The translations under genes and the position numbers were made by a program. 33,865 nucleotides of DNA, from assembly GCA_002401485.1 (NCBI GenBank), contig NVTF01000010.1, forward strand, positions 1 through 33,865. The letters run 5' to 3'. The DNA comes from Elusimicrobiota bacterium (GTDB taxonomy: Bacteria > Elusimicrobiota > Elusimicrobia > UBA1565). The notes beneath the pieces were generated by a model. That model was given only the letters and a program-made list of their open reading frames with translations, was not told the DNA's origin and searched no databases. Of the stretch, positions 15,681 through 23,723 are shown piece after piece. Position 1 is the first letter of the stretch. Each line of letters starts with the position of its first letter.

Positions 15681-16306
15681 ACGATCCCTATCACGCGGTG
15701 GGACTGCACCGTAATCCGTTTCGCATCGACCCCGATCCCGGTGTTGTCGAATCACTGTTTCTGAGTCGTGCCTCCCCGAAAGTTCCGGCGCCGAAGGGTC
15801 GACGTTTCCTGCAGGTGATGGGTCCGAGGGGTGCCGGAAAAACAACGTTGCTGCTGCATTGGCGCCGCACCGTTTCGGGTCCGTATCGGTATGTGCCGCC
15901 GAGTCTCGAGCGGTGGCTGCCGCTGCCGATAGCGCCGCTTGTGTATTGGGACGAAGCGGACCGGGTTCCGGCGGAACTTTTCTATCCCGCATTGGCGGCT
16001 TCCCGTCTCTTCGAGTCAACGGTAGTGGTGGGAACCCACGAGGATTTAGGCGCGGCGGCCGCGCGTTTTGGTTTTACGGTTGAGACCTTTGAGATTCCGG
16101 TGATCCGGCCTGAAGAAGTCATGCGTTGGGCGGAGGTTCGCATTCGTGCCGACTCCATGGAACCGGGGTCGCCGGGACTTGTTCTCGAGTATGAAGAGGC
16201 CTGCAGGGTCGCCCGGGACGCCGATCGCAGTTGGCGGCGGGTGGGGGGACACTTGCACCGTTGGGCGGCGGGCATTGTGAATCGGTCGACGACAAGTTAC
16301 ACTTGA
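15677..16306 (+). CDS. Small P-loop ATPase (AAA-like)
   Basis: The product has 209 residues. Walker A is MGPRGAGKTTLL (about residues 55-66) and a Walker B-like strand follows as PLVYWDEAD. A sensor-like Thr follows in VVVGTHEDLG. The N-terminal HAVGLHRNPFRIDPDPG resembles the opening of ExeA/TniB-type ATPases, and the C-terminal helices (EVMRWAEVRIRAD, RRVGGHLHRWAAGIV) resemble an AAA lid. It is shorter than most AAA+ proteins and lacks a clear arginine finger. Its start overlaps the arrestin-like gene stop, so it likely acts on or with those proteins. Confidence 0.75.
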   Translation: MNDPYHAVGLHRNPFRIDPDPGVVESLFLSRASPKVPAPKGRRFLQVMGPRGAGKTTLLLHWRRTVSGPYRYVPPSLERWLPLPIAPLVYWDEADRVPAELFYPALAASRLFESTVVVGTHEDLGAAAARFGFTVETFEIPVIRPEEVMRWAEVRIRADSMEPGSPGLVLEYEEACRVARDADRSWRRVGGHLHRWAAGIVNRSTTSYT

Positions 16307-16322
16307 GGAAGGAGATATTCTT

Positions 16323-17078
16323 ATGATGCGAAGCGCTAACCCGACGCTCAGCCAAGATACCTTTATCGACGCCGCCCGCATGCTGCGTGAGGCCGAGCCT
16401 TCCTCGATGACAATCGACGGAACCGTCAACAAGACCGGCCTCTTGCTTGCGGGCTGCATGCTGACTGCCGGATTTACCTGGAATCGTTTTTTTACCGAGG
16501 GGGCGGCCTCCGTGCAGGGTTTGATGATGATCGGACTCTTCGGCGGATTGATCGCCGCAGTCGTCACCATTTTCAAGAAGGAATGGGCACCGGTGAGCGC
16601 TCCGGCGTACGCATTGCTTGAGGGGTTTTTTCTCGGCGGTATTTCAGCGCGTTTTGAGGCGATGTTTCCTGGAATTGTAATCCAGGCGGTTGGATTAACG
16701 TTTACGACTCTCTTTTCACTGTTGATGGCCTATAAGTCGGGCTTGATCCGGGCGACCGAGAACTACAAACTCATGGTGTCGGCCGCGACGGGCGGCATCT
16801 GCCTGCTCTACCTGGTTAACTTTGCCATGAGTTTCTTCGGGGCGCAGGTTCCCTATATTCATGAGAGCGGGCTGATCGGCATCGGCTTCAGCATGTTTGT
16901 GGTCGGCATCGCCGCCGCAAACCTTGTTCTCGATTTCGATTTTATCGAAGCCGGCGCCGAGCAAGGCGCGCCTAAATTTATGGAATGGTACGGGGCGTTC
17001 GGGCTCATGGTAACGCTTGTCTGGCTGTACCTCGAAATTCTGCATCTCCTCGCGAAACTTCAGTCCCGTCGGGATTGA
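16323..17078 (+). CDS. Bax inhibitor-1/YccA-like membrane protein
   Basis: The product has 251 residues and seven predicted membrane helices. The N-terminal MRSANPTLSQDTF and TIDGTVNKTGLLLAGCMLTA match the BaxI_1-type proteins of bacteria. The last segments contain NLVLDFDFIEAGAEQGAPKF, with the conserved acidic pair, and WYGAFGLMVTLVWLYLEIL. Related proteins are linked to ion leak and stress protection; the bacterial role is unsettled. A good Shine-Dalgarno (GGAAGGAGA) precedes the ATG. It follows the ATPase gene by 16 nt in the same operon. Confidence 0.9.
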   Translation: MMRSANPTLSQDTFIDAARMLREAEPSSMTIDGTVNKTGLLLAGCMLTAGFTWNRFFTEGAASVQGLMMIGLFGGLIAAVVTIFKKEWAPVSAPAYALLEGFFLGGISARFEAMFPGIVIQAVGLTFTTLFSLLMAYKSGLIRATENYKLMVSAATGGICLLYLVNFAMSFFGAQVPYIHESGLIGIGFSMFVVGIAAANLVLDFDFIEAGAEQGAPKFMEWYGAFGLMVTLVWLYLEILHLLAKLQSRRD

Positions 17079-17084
17079 GTTTTT

Positions 17085-18506
17085 GTGCGTTTGATCCTGT
17101 TCTCCGCGCTTTTCTGTATCGTCGTTTTACCGTCGGGGAATGCGGAGGATTATAACGCCGCCCAGGCAAATATCGATGCGATAGAGGCGATGATTCGCGA
17201 GAAACGCGAGGATATTCTCTCGTCGGGATCCCAATATGAGCGGCTGCAGAATCAGAGGTCGCTCGAGCAATCGGAACAAGCCCTCCGCGATGCCCGGCGA
17301 ACGTTGGATGAGATAAAAAAATCGCTCCAGCCGGGAACGAAGGAGTGGGACCAAGAGCTGTTAATCAAGGATGGCCGTGAGTTTCGATCCATTCCTGGTA
17401 GAGAAAAGGATAAGGACAAGGAGGACGAATATAAATACGGAGTCGGGGCTCCCGACGTTGGGCCCGGCGCGGCGATGGATCCGCGCGTGCATCAGCATTC
17501 GTGGGTTGGCGAACCCGGTTCGGGTCCCCGAGGCCCCTTAAAACCGATTGAAATTCCGAAGGTTCCCACGGGGCAGCCTGCGATGAATGGCGTCGATCGG
17601 GTGCATCCCGGCGAGATTCTTTACGGCCGGCCCGCCGGATTTCGCAACAGCCATCGGGGACCGATCCAAGACCCTCGAGAGAGGAAACGTCGTCACGCCG
17701 AGTCTGTCAGCGAATTAAAAAATGCGCCCATCCCTCCTTCGACCGGCAGCGCGCTTGGGGCTGTGCCCGATGTTGATGACGGGGGGCCGATCTTAAATCC
17801 CAATGGTTTCGGGGACACCGGGCGATCCTTTCCCAAGTTGGCGCCCAACGGATTCACCTTCGATGGCCCGGAAGGAGAAATGCTGAAGCAGTTTCCGGAA
17901 CTGGAGATTCGCGAGCGCGGGGTGAGGGGGGAAGGCATCACCCTGATCCGGGATGCGGGGCGCCGTTTGCGTTTAGGAGACACTGGAGGCGCGCTGCGGT
18001 CCGCGGATCGTCTGGCGCAAATCTCTCCGAAGGATCCCGGCGTGCACGAAATGAGGGCTTTGATTCTTAACCGCTTGGGCCGCTTTGTGGAAGCGGAGTC
18101 TGCAGCTCGTTTATCGTTGACGCTGGATGATTCGCGCGGCTCTGCCTGGCGAACACTCGCGTGGGCGCAATTTAAACAAGGCAAGGCGGCCGCGGCGCTG
18201 CGCAGCGCTGAACGCGCGCTGGTGTTGGACCCTCAAGACGCCTCCGCGTTGGCCCTGCGCGCCTACGCCCTGGAGCGTTTGGGCCAACGGAAACAAGCCC
18301 TGCAGTCCATTCAACAGGCCGCCAAAATTCTCCCCGCGTCGTTTGCCGCCGCAGCGGCGCGCGCCGCAGGAGGTGCTCCGGTTTCCCCAAGCCCCGCTCC
18401 GTCCCCGCCTCCCGCTAAGAAGTTCGACCTCCCGCTTTGGGTGGGAGGAGTTGCCGCCGGCGGCCTATTGCTGGGTGTAGGGTGGTTTGCCTTTAAGACC
18501 AAATAG
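17085..18506 (+). CDS. TPR protein with signal peptide and C-terminal membrane anchor
   Basis: The product has 473 residues from GTG 17085, with a signal peptide (MRLILFSALFCIVVLPSGNA). A coiled-coil-like segment (about 25-90, with ERLQNQRSLEQSEQALRDAR) is followed by a Pro/Gly-rich low-complexity middle. Residues about 285-410 hold three or four TPR units, for example GRFVEAESAARLSLTLDDSR and GKAAAALRSAERALVLDPQD. A Pro-rich linker then leads to one membrane helix (WVGGVAAGGLLLGVGWFAF) with a short basic tail. The TPR region is therefore periplasmic and tethered by its C-terminus. It starts 6 nt after the BI-1-like gene. The role is probably as a scaffold; the partner is unknown. Confidence 0.8.
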   Translation: MRLILFSALFCIVVLPSGNAEDYNAAQANIDAIEAMIREKREDILSSGSQYERLQNQRSLEQSEQALRDARRTLDEIKKSLQPGTKEWDQELLIKDGREFRSIPGREKDKDKEDEYKYGVGAPDVGPGAAMDPRVHQHSWVGEPGSGPRGPLKPIEIPKVPTGQPAMNGVDRVHPGEILYGRPAGFRNSHRGPIQDPRERKRRHAESVSELKNAPIPPSTGSALGAVPDVDDGGPILNPNGFGDTGRSFPKLAPNGFTFDGPEGEMLKQFPELEIRERGVRGEGITLIRDAGRRLRLGDTGGALRSADRLAQISPKDPGVHEMRALILNRLGRFVEAESAARLSLTLDDSRGSAWRTLAWAQFKQGKAAAALRSAERALVLDPQDASALALRAYALERLGQRKQALQSIQQAAKILPASFAAAAARAAGGAPVSPSPAPSPPPAKKFDLPLWVGGVAAGGLLLGVGWFAFKTK

Positions 18507-18519
18507 GTAGGCTTTACGT

Positions 18520-19440
18520 ATGGCGCAAATCTCGACGAATTTTGATGGACCTTCCCTCGAACAACAGCCGCTCGGCTCGCGGCCCTTCGCCTACGTGTTG
18601 TCGGGAGGAGCGGCCTTGGGGGCTTGGCAGGGAGGTGTTCTCTGCGCCTTGTCCCAGGAGAAGGGGTGGAATGCGCACTCGGTCATCGGTACCAGTGCCG
18701 GCGCAATTAACGGGGCTGCCTACCTGCAAGGTGATTTCGACCTCTTAAAGGAATTGTGGCGTTCAATTCCACGCGGGCGGTTTATGAAGCGGTCTCTTGG
18801 CTTTTCCCCGCCAAGGCTTTTCTCTTTGGAATCAGTGAAGGAGTATTTGGGAGAGGTTATTTCTGAAGAACGCTGCCGCCAGGGGCGGCGCTGTTGGTTC
18901 TACCCGGTCTCGGTTGATATCGCTCATGGCGAGACCCTGCAATCTGAATTTTCTCCGGAGTCCGAGGGTCCATGGCAGGGACCGTTGATCGATAAAATCG
19001 TCGGGTCCATGGCGGTCCCCTTCGTCTTTCCTCCCGCGCGTGTTCCGCATGAAGACCCGTCCAAAAAAATGCGTGTTCTTGTGGATGGCCATGTCACATC
19101 GCGTCTCTCGTTGGGTGCGCTTGCCTTGCGGGGGGTCCGGGATTTCGTCTTTGTGAACGTCATTAGCCATAAAGAAATGAGAACAAGCAGCTACTCTCCG
19201 CGCGGATTTATTTCAACCATGATCCACCAATTGTTAAACGCGCAGGTCGACAACGGACTCGAACCCTTTCGCGATGGGTTCAAAGAGTTGGGGATTAGGG
19301 CATTTCTCCTTCGCCCCTCCCGACCGCTTGCGATGTCGGTTTTTAAGTTTGATAAACGGGAGTGTCGTGACGCCTTTGAATTAGGGGAACGCGATGCTGT
19401 CCTCTGGGGAGAGTCTCCGAACGGGACTCAGATTCTGTGA
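18520..19440 (+). CDS. Patatin-like phospholipase
   Basis: The product has 306 residues. The oxyanion loop is YVLSGGAALGAWQGGVL, the nucleophile Ser is in VIGTSAGAING (about residue 57), and the dyad Asp is in VLVDGHVTSRL (about residue 189). These are the Ser-Asp dyad elements of the patatin family. No signal peptide is visible, so it acts in the cytoplasm or is delivered by another route. It begins 13 nt after the TPR gene and probably closes the operon that starts at 14584. The likely reaction is hydrolysis of acyl chains from phospholipids; the exact substrate is unknown. Confidence 0.9.
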   Translation: MAQISTNFDGPSLEQQPLGSRPFAYVLSGGAALGAWQGGVLCALSQEKGWNAHSVIGTSAGAINGAAYLQGDFDLLKELWRSIPRGRFMKRSLGFSPPRLFSLESVKEYLGEVISEERCRQGRRCWFYPVSVDIAHGETLQSEFSPESEGPWQGPLIDKIVGSMAVPFVFPPARVPHEDPSKKMRVLVDGHVTSRLSLGALALRGVRDFVFVNVISHKEMRTSSYSPRGFISTMIHQLLNAQVDNGLEPFRDGFKELGIRAFLLRPSRPLAMSVFKFDKRECRDAFELGERDAVLWGESPNGTQIL

Positions 19441-19484
19441 GCTCGAATTGAGTCAGAAATTCAGTTCCCAATAGAGTCAACCGC

Positions 19485-19490
19485 TATACT
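19485..19490 (+). promoter_or_regulatory. -10 element TATACT of the hybrid kinase gene
   Basis: GCTATACT ends 9 nt before ATG 19500. It separates the kinase gene from the preceding operon and predicts a leader of only a few nucleotides. Confidence 0.5.
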
Positions 19491-19499
19491 TATACCCGC

Positions 19500-21071
19500 A
19501 TGAATGGATTCCAGTTAAGCTATGTGCAAGAACTGCTTTCGCATGTTATCAGCGAGGCGCCGGTGGTCCTTTTCGCGCTCGATAAAGAAGGGGTCTTCCT
19601 GATATCGGAGGGAAAAGGACTTGCGAGTTTAGGTCTCAAGCCCGGAGACTTGGTTGGAACTTCCGCGTTGGAATATTATTCCGACAATACCGAACTCGTG
19701 CACGGCATTAAACGCGCTCTCAAGGGCGAGACGTTTAAGAAAACGGATCGTACGAAACAGACCTATTGGGAAACCAGCTACCAACCCATTAAAAAAGAGG
19801 ATGGAAGCTGCGGCGGAACGATTGGGGTTTCCATCGACATCACCGAACGTATGGAGGCCGTGCGCGCGGACCGCGAACATCTGCGCCGGGAACGATCCCT
19901 TCGCATTGATGCGGAGAACGCGAGCCGTTCGAAAGACGAATTCTTGGCGTTGCTCTCCCACGAACTGCGCACGCCGATGACCGCTATGCTGGGGTGGACC
20001 TTTCTTCTGCGTTCGGGCGACATGAATTCCGATGAGTTTAAGTCCGCACTGGATGCCATTGAACGCAATATGAAGGCGCAGGCTCAGATCATTGAAGACT
20101 TGCTGGATGTTTCCCGCATCGTAACGGGGAAAGTTCGGCTCGAAACACGCCCGATCGAAGTGGATTCAATTGTGCAGGCCGCCGTTGATGTTGTGCGCCC
20201 CGCGGCCAAGGCGCGGAAAATCGAATTGAGGATCGAACTTCGCGATCCGACCGCGGTTGTTCTCGGGGATCCGGAACGATTGCAGCAGGCGATTTGGAAT
20301 CTGGTTTCCAACGCAGTTAAGTTTTCAGAGGAAGGCCAGACCGTCTCTGTTTGTATTTCAAAAAACGAGGAGGAGGTGACCATCTCTGTTTGTGATGAAG
20401 GGGGGGGGATTCACGAAGACTATTTGCCGCATCTCTTCGACCCCTTTACGCAGGCGGAATCATCGTTAACGCGCGAGCACGGCGGCCTTGGTCTTGGGTT
20501 GGCGATTGTTCGTCATATCATAGACCTGCATGGCGGAAAAATTACCGCGAAAAGTGGTGGCGTCGGCAAGGGGTCGGTGTTTGAGGTGGTTGTACCTATC
20601 GCCGAATCGGGATCGGTCGCTGTCCCACCGGAAAAGGGACGCCAGGACCGCAAGACCTTGTTTGGCAAGGTCCCTGATCTTACGGGAACCCGTGTTCTAG
20701 TTGTGGATGATGATGCCGGGACGCGAACTATGCTGAAAGCCGTTCTTGAGTACGCCAAGGTTGATGTGACGCTTGCCAGCAGCGCCGCAGAAGGTTTCGA
20801 GTTGGTGCAGAGCGGCAACTTTCATGTGCTCCTCATCGACATCATGATGCCGGGCGAAGACGGACACTCCTTGGTGCGGCGTATCCGTGAACTCAGTCCC
20901 GAGAAGGGCGGGGATGTTCCGGCGACTGCGGTGACCGCCCGTGTCGGTATTGAAGACCGGACGGAAGCGTTGAAGGCCGGATTTCAGATGTACCTGCCCA
21001 AACCCGTTGAACCCGCGGAACTCGTTGTTGTGGTTCAGGCTCTCGCGGCCGAAAAAACCAAAAGAAGCTAA
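19500..21071 (+). CDS. Hybrid sensor histidine kinase (PAS-HisKA-HATPase-REC)
   Basis: The product has 523 residues and no membrane segment, so it is a cytoplasmic sensor. A PAS domain (about 10-120) ends GGTIGVSIDITERMEAV. The H-box is LALLSHELRTPMTAML (His about residue 154). The catalytic domain has NLVSNAVKFSEEG, VCDEGGGIHEDY and GGLGLGLAIVRHI. The C-terminal receiver has VLVVDDDAGTR, the phospho-acceptor Asp in LLIDIMMPGEDG and YLPKPVEP. Such architecture needs an HPt protein or another receiver to pass on the phosphate; none is adjacent. The stop overlaps the convergent small membrane-protein stop as CTAA. Confidence 0.95.
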   Translation: MNGFQLSYVQELLSHVISEAPVVLFALDKEGVFLISEGKGLASLGLKPGDLVGTSALEYYSDNTELVHGIKRALKGETFKKTDRTKQTYWETSYQPIKKEDGSCGGTIGVSIDITERMEAVRADREHLRRERSLRIDAENASRSKDEFLALLSHELRTPMTAMLGWTFLLRSGDMNSDEFKSALDAIERNMKAQAQIIEDLLDVSRIVTGKVRLETRPIEVDSIVQAAVDVVRPAAKARKIELRIELRDPTAVVLGDPERLQQAIWNLVSNAVKFSEEGQTVSVCISKNEEEVTISVCDEGGGIHEDYLPHLFDPFTQAESSLTREHGGLGLGLAIVRHIIDLHGGKITAKSGGVGKGSVFEVVVPIAESGSVAVPPEKGRQDRKTLFGKVPDLTGTRVLVVDDDAGTRTMLKAVLEYAKVDVTLASSAAEGFELVQSGNFHVLLIDIMMPGEDGHSLVRRIRELSPEKGGDVPATAVTARVGIEDRTEALKAGFQMYLPKPVEPAELVVVVQALAAEKTKRS

Positions 21072-21400
21072 CCCATACATGTCGAAAGGAGGGGTCCTCC
21101 GTCTCCGAAAACCTCCAGGCAGAAAATCGCCGCCAACGATGTGATTGTGGCTCTGGACCAAATACTGCTCAAGGGCACACGTCCCTGCATGGAAATGCCG
21201 CGGGCCATATGGGTTGCGATGTGCTTTGCACTGAAGAAAAAACGCTGTGCGAAATAACCCAAAAGCGAAAAGAGTCCCCACATAAGCAGGAAGTCGTTAA
21301 AGGAAGTGGCCGGCGGGGAGTCGTCCATCATACCGCAGGCGGAGGCCTGTACTGCGACGACGAACAGCAACGTGAAGGCTGTGAGAATTTTTTTATTCAT
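21068..21400 (-). CDS. Small exported/membrane protein, hypothetical
   Basis: The product has 110 residues from ATG 21400, where a signal peptide starts (MNKKILTAFTLLFVVAVQASAC). The track start 21436 lies upstream of the -10. The Cys at the signal end (ASAC) could be a lipoprotein acylation site, though ASAC is only a fair lipobox. Further hydrophobic segments (NDFLLMWGLFSLLGYFAQ and TSLAAIFCLEVFG) suggest membrane association. I recognise no family. It is convergent with the hybrid kinase. Confidence 0.6.
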   Translation of the reverse strand: MNKKILTAFTLLFVVAVQASACGMMDDSPPATSFNDFLLMWGLFSLLGYFAQRFFFSAKHIATHMARGISMQGRVPLSSIWSRATITSLAAIFCLEVFGDGGPLLSTCMG

Positions 21401-21406
21401 GCGTTG

Positions 21407-21412
21407 AGTATG
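21407..21412 (-). promoter_or_regulatory. -10 element CATACT of the small membrane protein gene
   Basis: The minus strand reads GCATACT, CAACGC, ATG (21400): gap 6 nt. Confidence 0.45.
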
Positions 21413-21502
21413 CGCCGTGATGCGGCGGGATTCCACGCGACTTCAGTGCGTGACCGTGGTCGCTCTTCTAATTTTAGGTTGCCCTATGGGGGGTGGGGGT
21501 GC

Positions 21503-21508
21503 TAAATT
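21503..21508 (+). promoter_or_regulatory. -10 element TAAATT of the Cys-rich protein gene
   Basis: GCTAAATT, then AAAACT, then ATG 21515: gap 6 nt, with no Shine-Dalgarno. Confidence 0.45.
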
Positions 21509-21514
21509 AAAACT

Positions 21515-21760
21515 ATGAAGCGTCAAAAAGATCGGAAAAAGAAAGAACCTCCGCCGAAGGGGCCTCCCACGCGTGAGGAGCTAATTAAAGAAGAGCACAT
21601 CAAGAAACAAACTCAATTGCGGGAGTCCTCGTGCTCGCTTTCACGCAACCGCAAACACCGGCTCGTGCCGGACCGGCATGAAACCGGAAAATGCAAATTC
21701 TGTTTGCTCCCTTTCTGCCGCTGCAACGCTTGCCGCAAAGAAGCCGCGCTGCGGGCCTAG
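21515..21760 (+). CDS. Small basic protein with a C-terminal Cys cluster
   Basis: The product has 81 residues, highly basic at the N-terminus (MKRQKDRKKKEPPPKGPP). The C-terminal knuckle CKFCLLPFCRCNACRK contains five Cys spaced C-x2-C-x4-C-x-C-x2-C, suggesting a zinc or other metal site, perhaps with His from PDRHETGK. The basic tail and metal knuckle suggest nucleic-acid or ribosome binding, but no family is recognised. The gene stands alone with its own -10 and a strong terminator 4 nt after the stop, which supports it being a real, separately transcribed gene. Confidence 0.6.
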   Translation: MKRQKDRKKKEPPPKGPPTREELIKEEHIKKQTQLRESSCSLSRNRKHRLVPDRHETGKCKFCLLPFCRCNACRKEAALRA

Positions 21761-21764
21761 TCCT

Positions 21765-21811
21765 CCCTAAAAAGTTTATCCCGGGATAAACTTTTTAGGG
21801 GAACTTTTTTT
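21765..21811 (+). terminator. Intrinsic terminator with a perfect palindromic stem
   Basis: CCCTAAAAAGTTTATCCC is followed immediately by its exact reverse complement (21783-21800). After 4 nt comes a run of seven T (21805-21811). The perfect symmetry with no spacer leaves a loop formed by the central bases. It terminates the Cys-rich gene and may also work from the other strand because of the A-rich side. Confidence 0.8.
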
Positions 21812-21882
21812 GGGGCTCTACCGTATAAAGGGGAAGGGTTGCGGGTTCCAAACCCGCCACCGTTTTTTGCTCTTACTGGCCC

Positions 21883-22452
21883 TTATTGTTCGGGAATCTG
21901 GCGGCGCTTGATGCGTAGGCGCAAATGCTCAAGCTTCGCGCGCACATCCACCGGGATATCGGAACGCCGCGCTAAAGGGGCAAGAACATCGGTGTAGCCC
22001 TCGATCATTTTATCCGTGTAGGCGTAATTCTTTTTAAATGTCTCGAGTTCCGTCGTTTTGCGGACCAACTCCGTTCGAATCCGGCGATGTCCCACCGCGC
22101 GTTTTAAGGCCGCGCTGATTTCATCCGGGCTGGATGGCTTGAGCAGATAGTCATAAGCGCCGTTTTTGAGGCATTCGAGCGCGGAATCGACCGATCCGAA
22201 TGCCGTCATAACAATCACCACAATCGTCGGGTCAAGAGCGAGCGCGGATTTTAGGATATCGAGCCCGGAACTTCCGGGAAGCCTCAGGTCTGTCAGAATG
22301 AGGGGGGGACGGTCTTCCGTGATTATTTTCTTCGCGACGTATGCGGAAGAAGCAAGATTAAACGGGAGTTGCGCGTCTTGGATCACAGTCGCGACGTAGG
22401 CGAGGTATTCCTCGTCGTCATCAATGACTAGAATCTTTTCGTGCGACTCCAT
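21883..22452 (-). CDS. Receiver-only response regulator with C-terminal helical tail
   Basis: The product has 189 residues. The receiver domain (about 5-120) has LVIDDDEEY, the phospho-acceptor Asp in ILTDLRLPGSSG, the Thr in VMTAFGS and the Lys in YLLKPSSP. The residues after the Asp resemble NtrC-type receivers, but there is no AAA+ or DNA-binding output. The tail (HRRIRTELVRKTTELETFKK, EHLRLRIKRR) looks helical. It probably acts by protein contact. It is the last gene of the pta operon, 2 nt after the small conserved protein, linking acetyl-phosphate metabolism and phospho-signalling by position. Confidence 0.88.
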   Translation of the reverse strand: MESHEKILVIDDDEEYLAYVATVIQDAQLPFNLASSAYVAKKIITEDRPPLILTDLRLPGSSGLDILKSALALDPTIVVIVMTAFGSVDSALECLKNGAYDYLLKPSSPDEISAALKRAVGHRRIRTELVRKTTELETFKKNYAYTDKMIEGYTDVLAPLARRSDIPVDVRAKLEHLRLRIKRRQIPEQ

Positions 22453-22454
22453 GA

Positions 22455-22718
22455 CTATAAAGTAATCTTTTTTTCGTATTCAGGGAAGTAGTGCGCGATC
22501 ACCATGAGATCAAACGACGACATAATTGATTCCTTGCCTTCCCGTTCCAGAAGGAATTCAAAAGAGCGGCGTACCAGTTCTTCGGCGGACTCTTCTCCCT
22601 TTTTTAATCGATCATAGTCCAACTCCGCAACCGTGACGCGATGGGACGTGGAGGATCCTCCTTCTGAAACCGTGACTCTGTAGGCTCCGTTTTCCGCGGT
22701 GACTGTTATCTCAGCCAT
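22455..22718 (-). CDS. Small conserved-looking hypothetical protein
   Basis: The product has 87 residues. It begins with beta strands (MAEITVTAENGAYRVTVSEG), then a helix (ESAEELVRRSFEFLLEREGK) and the ending KESIMSSFDLMVIAHYFPEY. I have the impression that this ending recurs in small proteins of other bacteria, but no function is known to me. The start codon overlaps the pta stop as TAATG, and the receiver gene follows after 2 nt, so it is firmly inside the operon. Confidence 0.72.
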   Translation of the reverse strand: MAEITVTAENGAYRVTVSEGGSSTSHRVTVAELDYDRLKKGEESAEELVRRSFEFLLEREGKESIMSSFDLMVIAHYFPEYEKKITL

Positions 22719-23692
22719 TATCGCAGCGACGCATCGGCTTGCAGGCCTGTGACGGCCGCGAGGTTCACGATATCGTCGACCGTGGCGCCGCGGCTTAGGT
22801 CGTTGACCGGCTTGGCGAATCCTTGGAGGATCGGACCGATCGCTTCCGCATTGGCTAGGCGTTGAACGAGTTTGTAGCCGATGTTCGCACTTTGCAGATC
22901 GGGGAAGATCAAAACATTCGCCTTACCCGCGACCTTGCTGTCAGGAGCCTTCCGGCTGCCGATCTCAGGAACCAGCGCCGCGTCCGCCTGCATTTCTCCA
23001 TCGATCGCCAGCTCTGGCGCCTTTTCTTTTGCGATGCGTACCGCGTCGCGGACGCGATCAACGCTCTCATGTTCCGCCGAGCCGAGGGTGGAGAAAGAAA
23101 GCATCGCAACCCGGGGTTCGATCCCGCAGAGGGCCTTGGCCATACGCGCTGTCGAAATCGCGATCAGGGCAAGCTTCGCCGGAGCCGGTGCGGGGTTGAT
23201 GGCGCAGTCTCCCATAAGAATGACCCCATCGTCGCCGTATTGGCAATTGGGGATGACCATGATGAAGAAGCTCGAAATAGTGCGAACGTCGCGGGCCGGC
23301 TTGATGATCTGCAGGGCCGGGCGGATGGTGTCGCCGGTGGCGTGGGCTGCGCCCGCGAGGAAGCCGTCAACATGATCATGGTGCAGCATCATTGTCCCAA
23401 AGTGAATGGGGTCTTCCATAAGTTTAAACGCGTCGGCCTTTTCGATGCCCTTATGTTTTCGCTTCTCGTAGTAGCTGTTGGCGTAGAGTTCTCGGCGGTC
23501 GTCTTTGGAGGGATCTATGACGGTGATGCCGTCTACCGACTTCGATCCGAGCACGATGGGCTCGGCGAGTCCTTCTTTTTTTAGAATCGCCGCCGCCTCC
23601 AGCGTGCGCTTGTCAGCGCCTTCGGGCAAAACGATTTTACGGGGATTTTTTTTCGCTGCGTTCCGCAGCCGAGCAATGATGTCCTGTGCCAT
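22718..23692 (-). CDS. pta: Phosphate acetyltransferase
   Basis: The 324-residue product has the length of the single-domain bacterial enzyme. Diagnostic stretches are KIVLPEGADKRTLEAAA, DHVDGFLAGAAHATGDTIRP, AMLSFSTLGSAEHE, ADAALVPEIGSRKAPDSKVAG and NVLIFPDLQSANIGYKLVQR. The enzyme interconverts acetyl-CoA and acetyl phosphate, normally with acetate kinase, in the cytoplasm. No ackA is in the window. The start is supported by the Shine-Dalgarno AGGAGGAACC. The C-terminal GLQADAS matches the family end. It heads an operon with a small protein and a receiver protein. Confidence 0.95.
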   Translation of the reverse strand: MAQDIIARLRNAAKKNPRKIVLPEGADKRTLEAAAILKKEGLAEPIVLGSKSVDGITVIDPSKDDRRELYANSYYEKRKHKGIEKADAFKLMEDPIHFGTMMLHHDHVDGFLAGAAHATGDTIRPALQIIKPARDVRTISSFFIMVIPNCQYGDDGVILMGDCAINPAPAPAKLALIAISTARMAKALCGIEPRVAMLSFSTLGSAEHESVDRVRDAVRIAKEKAPELAIDGEMQADAALVPEIGSRKAPDSKVAGKANVLIFPDLQSANIGYKLVQRLANAEAIGPILQGFAKPVNDLSRGATVDDIVNLAAVTGLQADASLR

Positions 23693-23723
23693 GGTTCCTC
23701 CTGACAGTGAGGAACTTTACCAA

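Noticed and set aside
21824-21868. TATAAA followed by GCGGGTT-CCA-AACCCGC hairpin and TTTTTT, resembling a tiny RNA gene or a tRNA T-arm
   Set aside because: The predicted start would fall at the hairpin itself, leaving about 30 nt. There is no tRNA cloverleaf on either strand. At most it is a second weak terminator after the one at 21765-21811.
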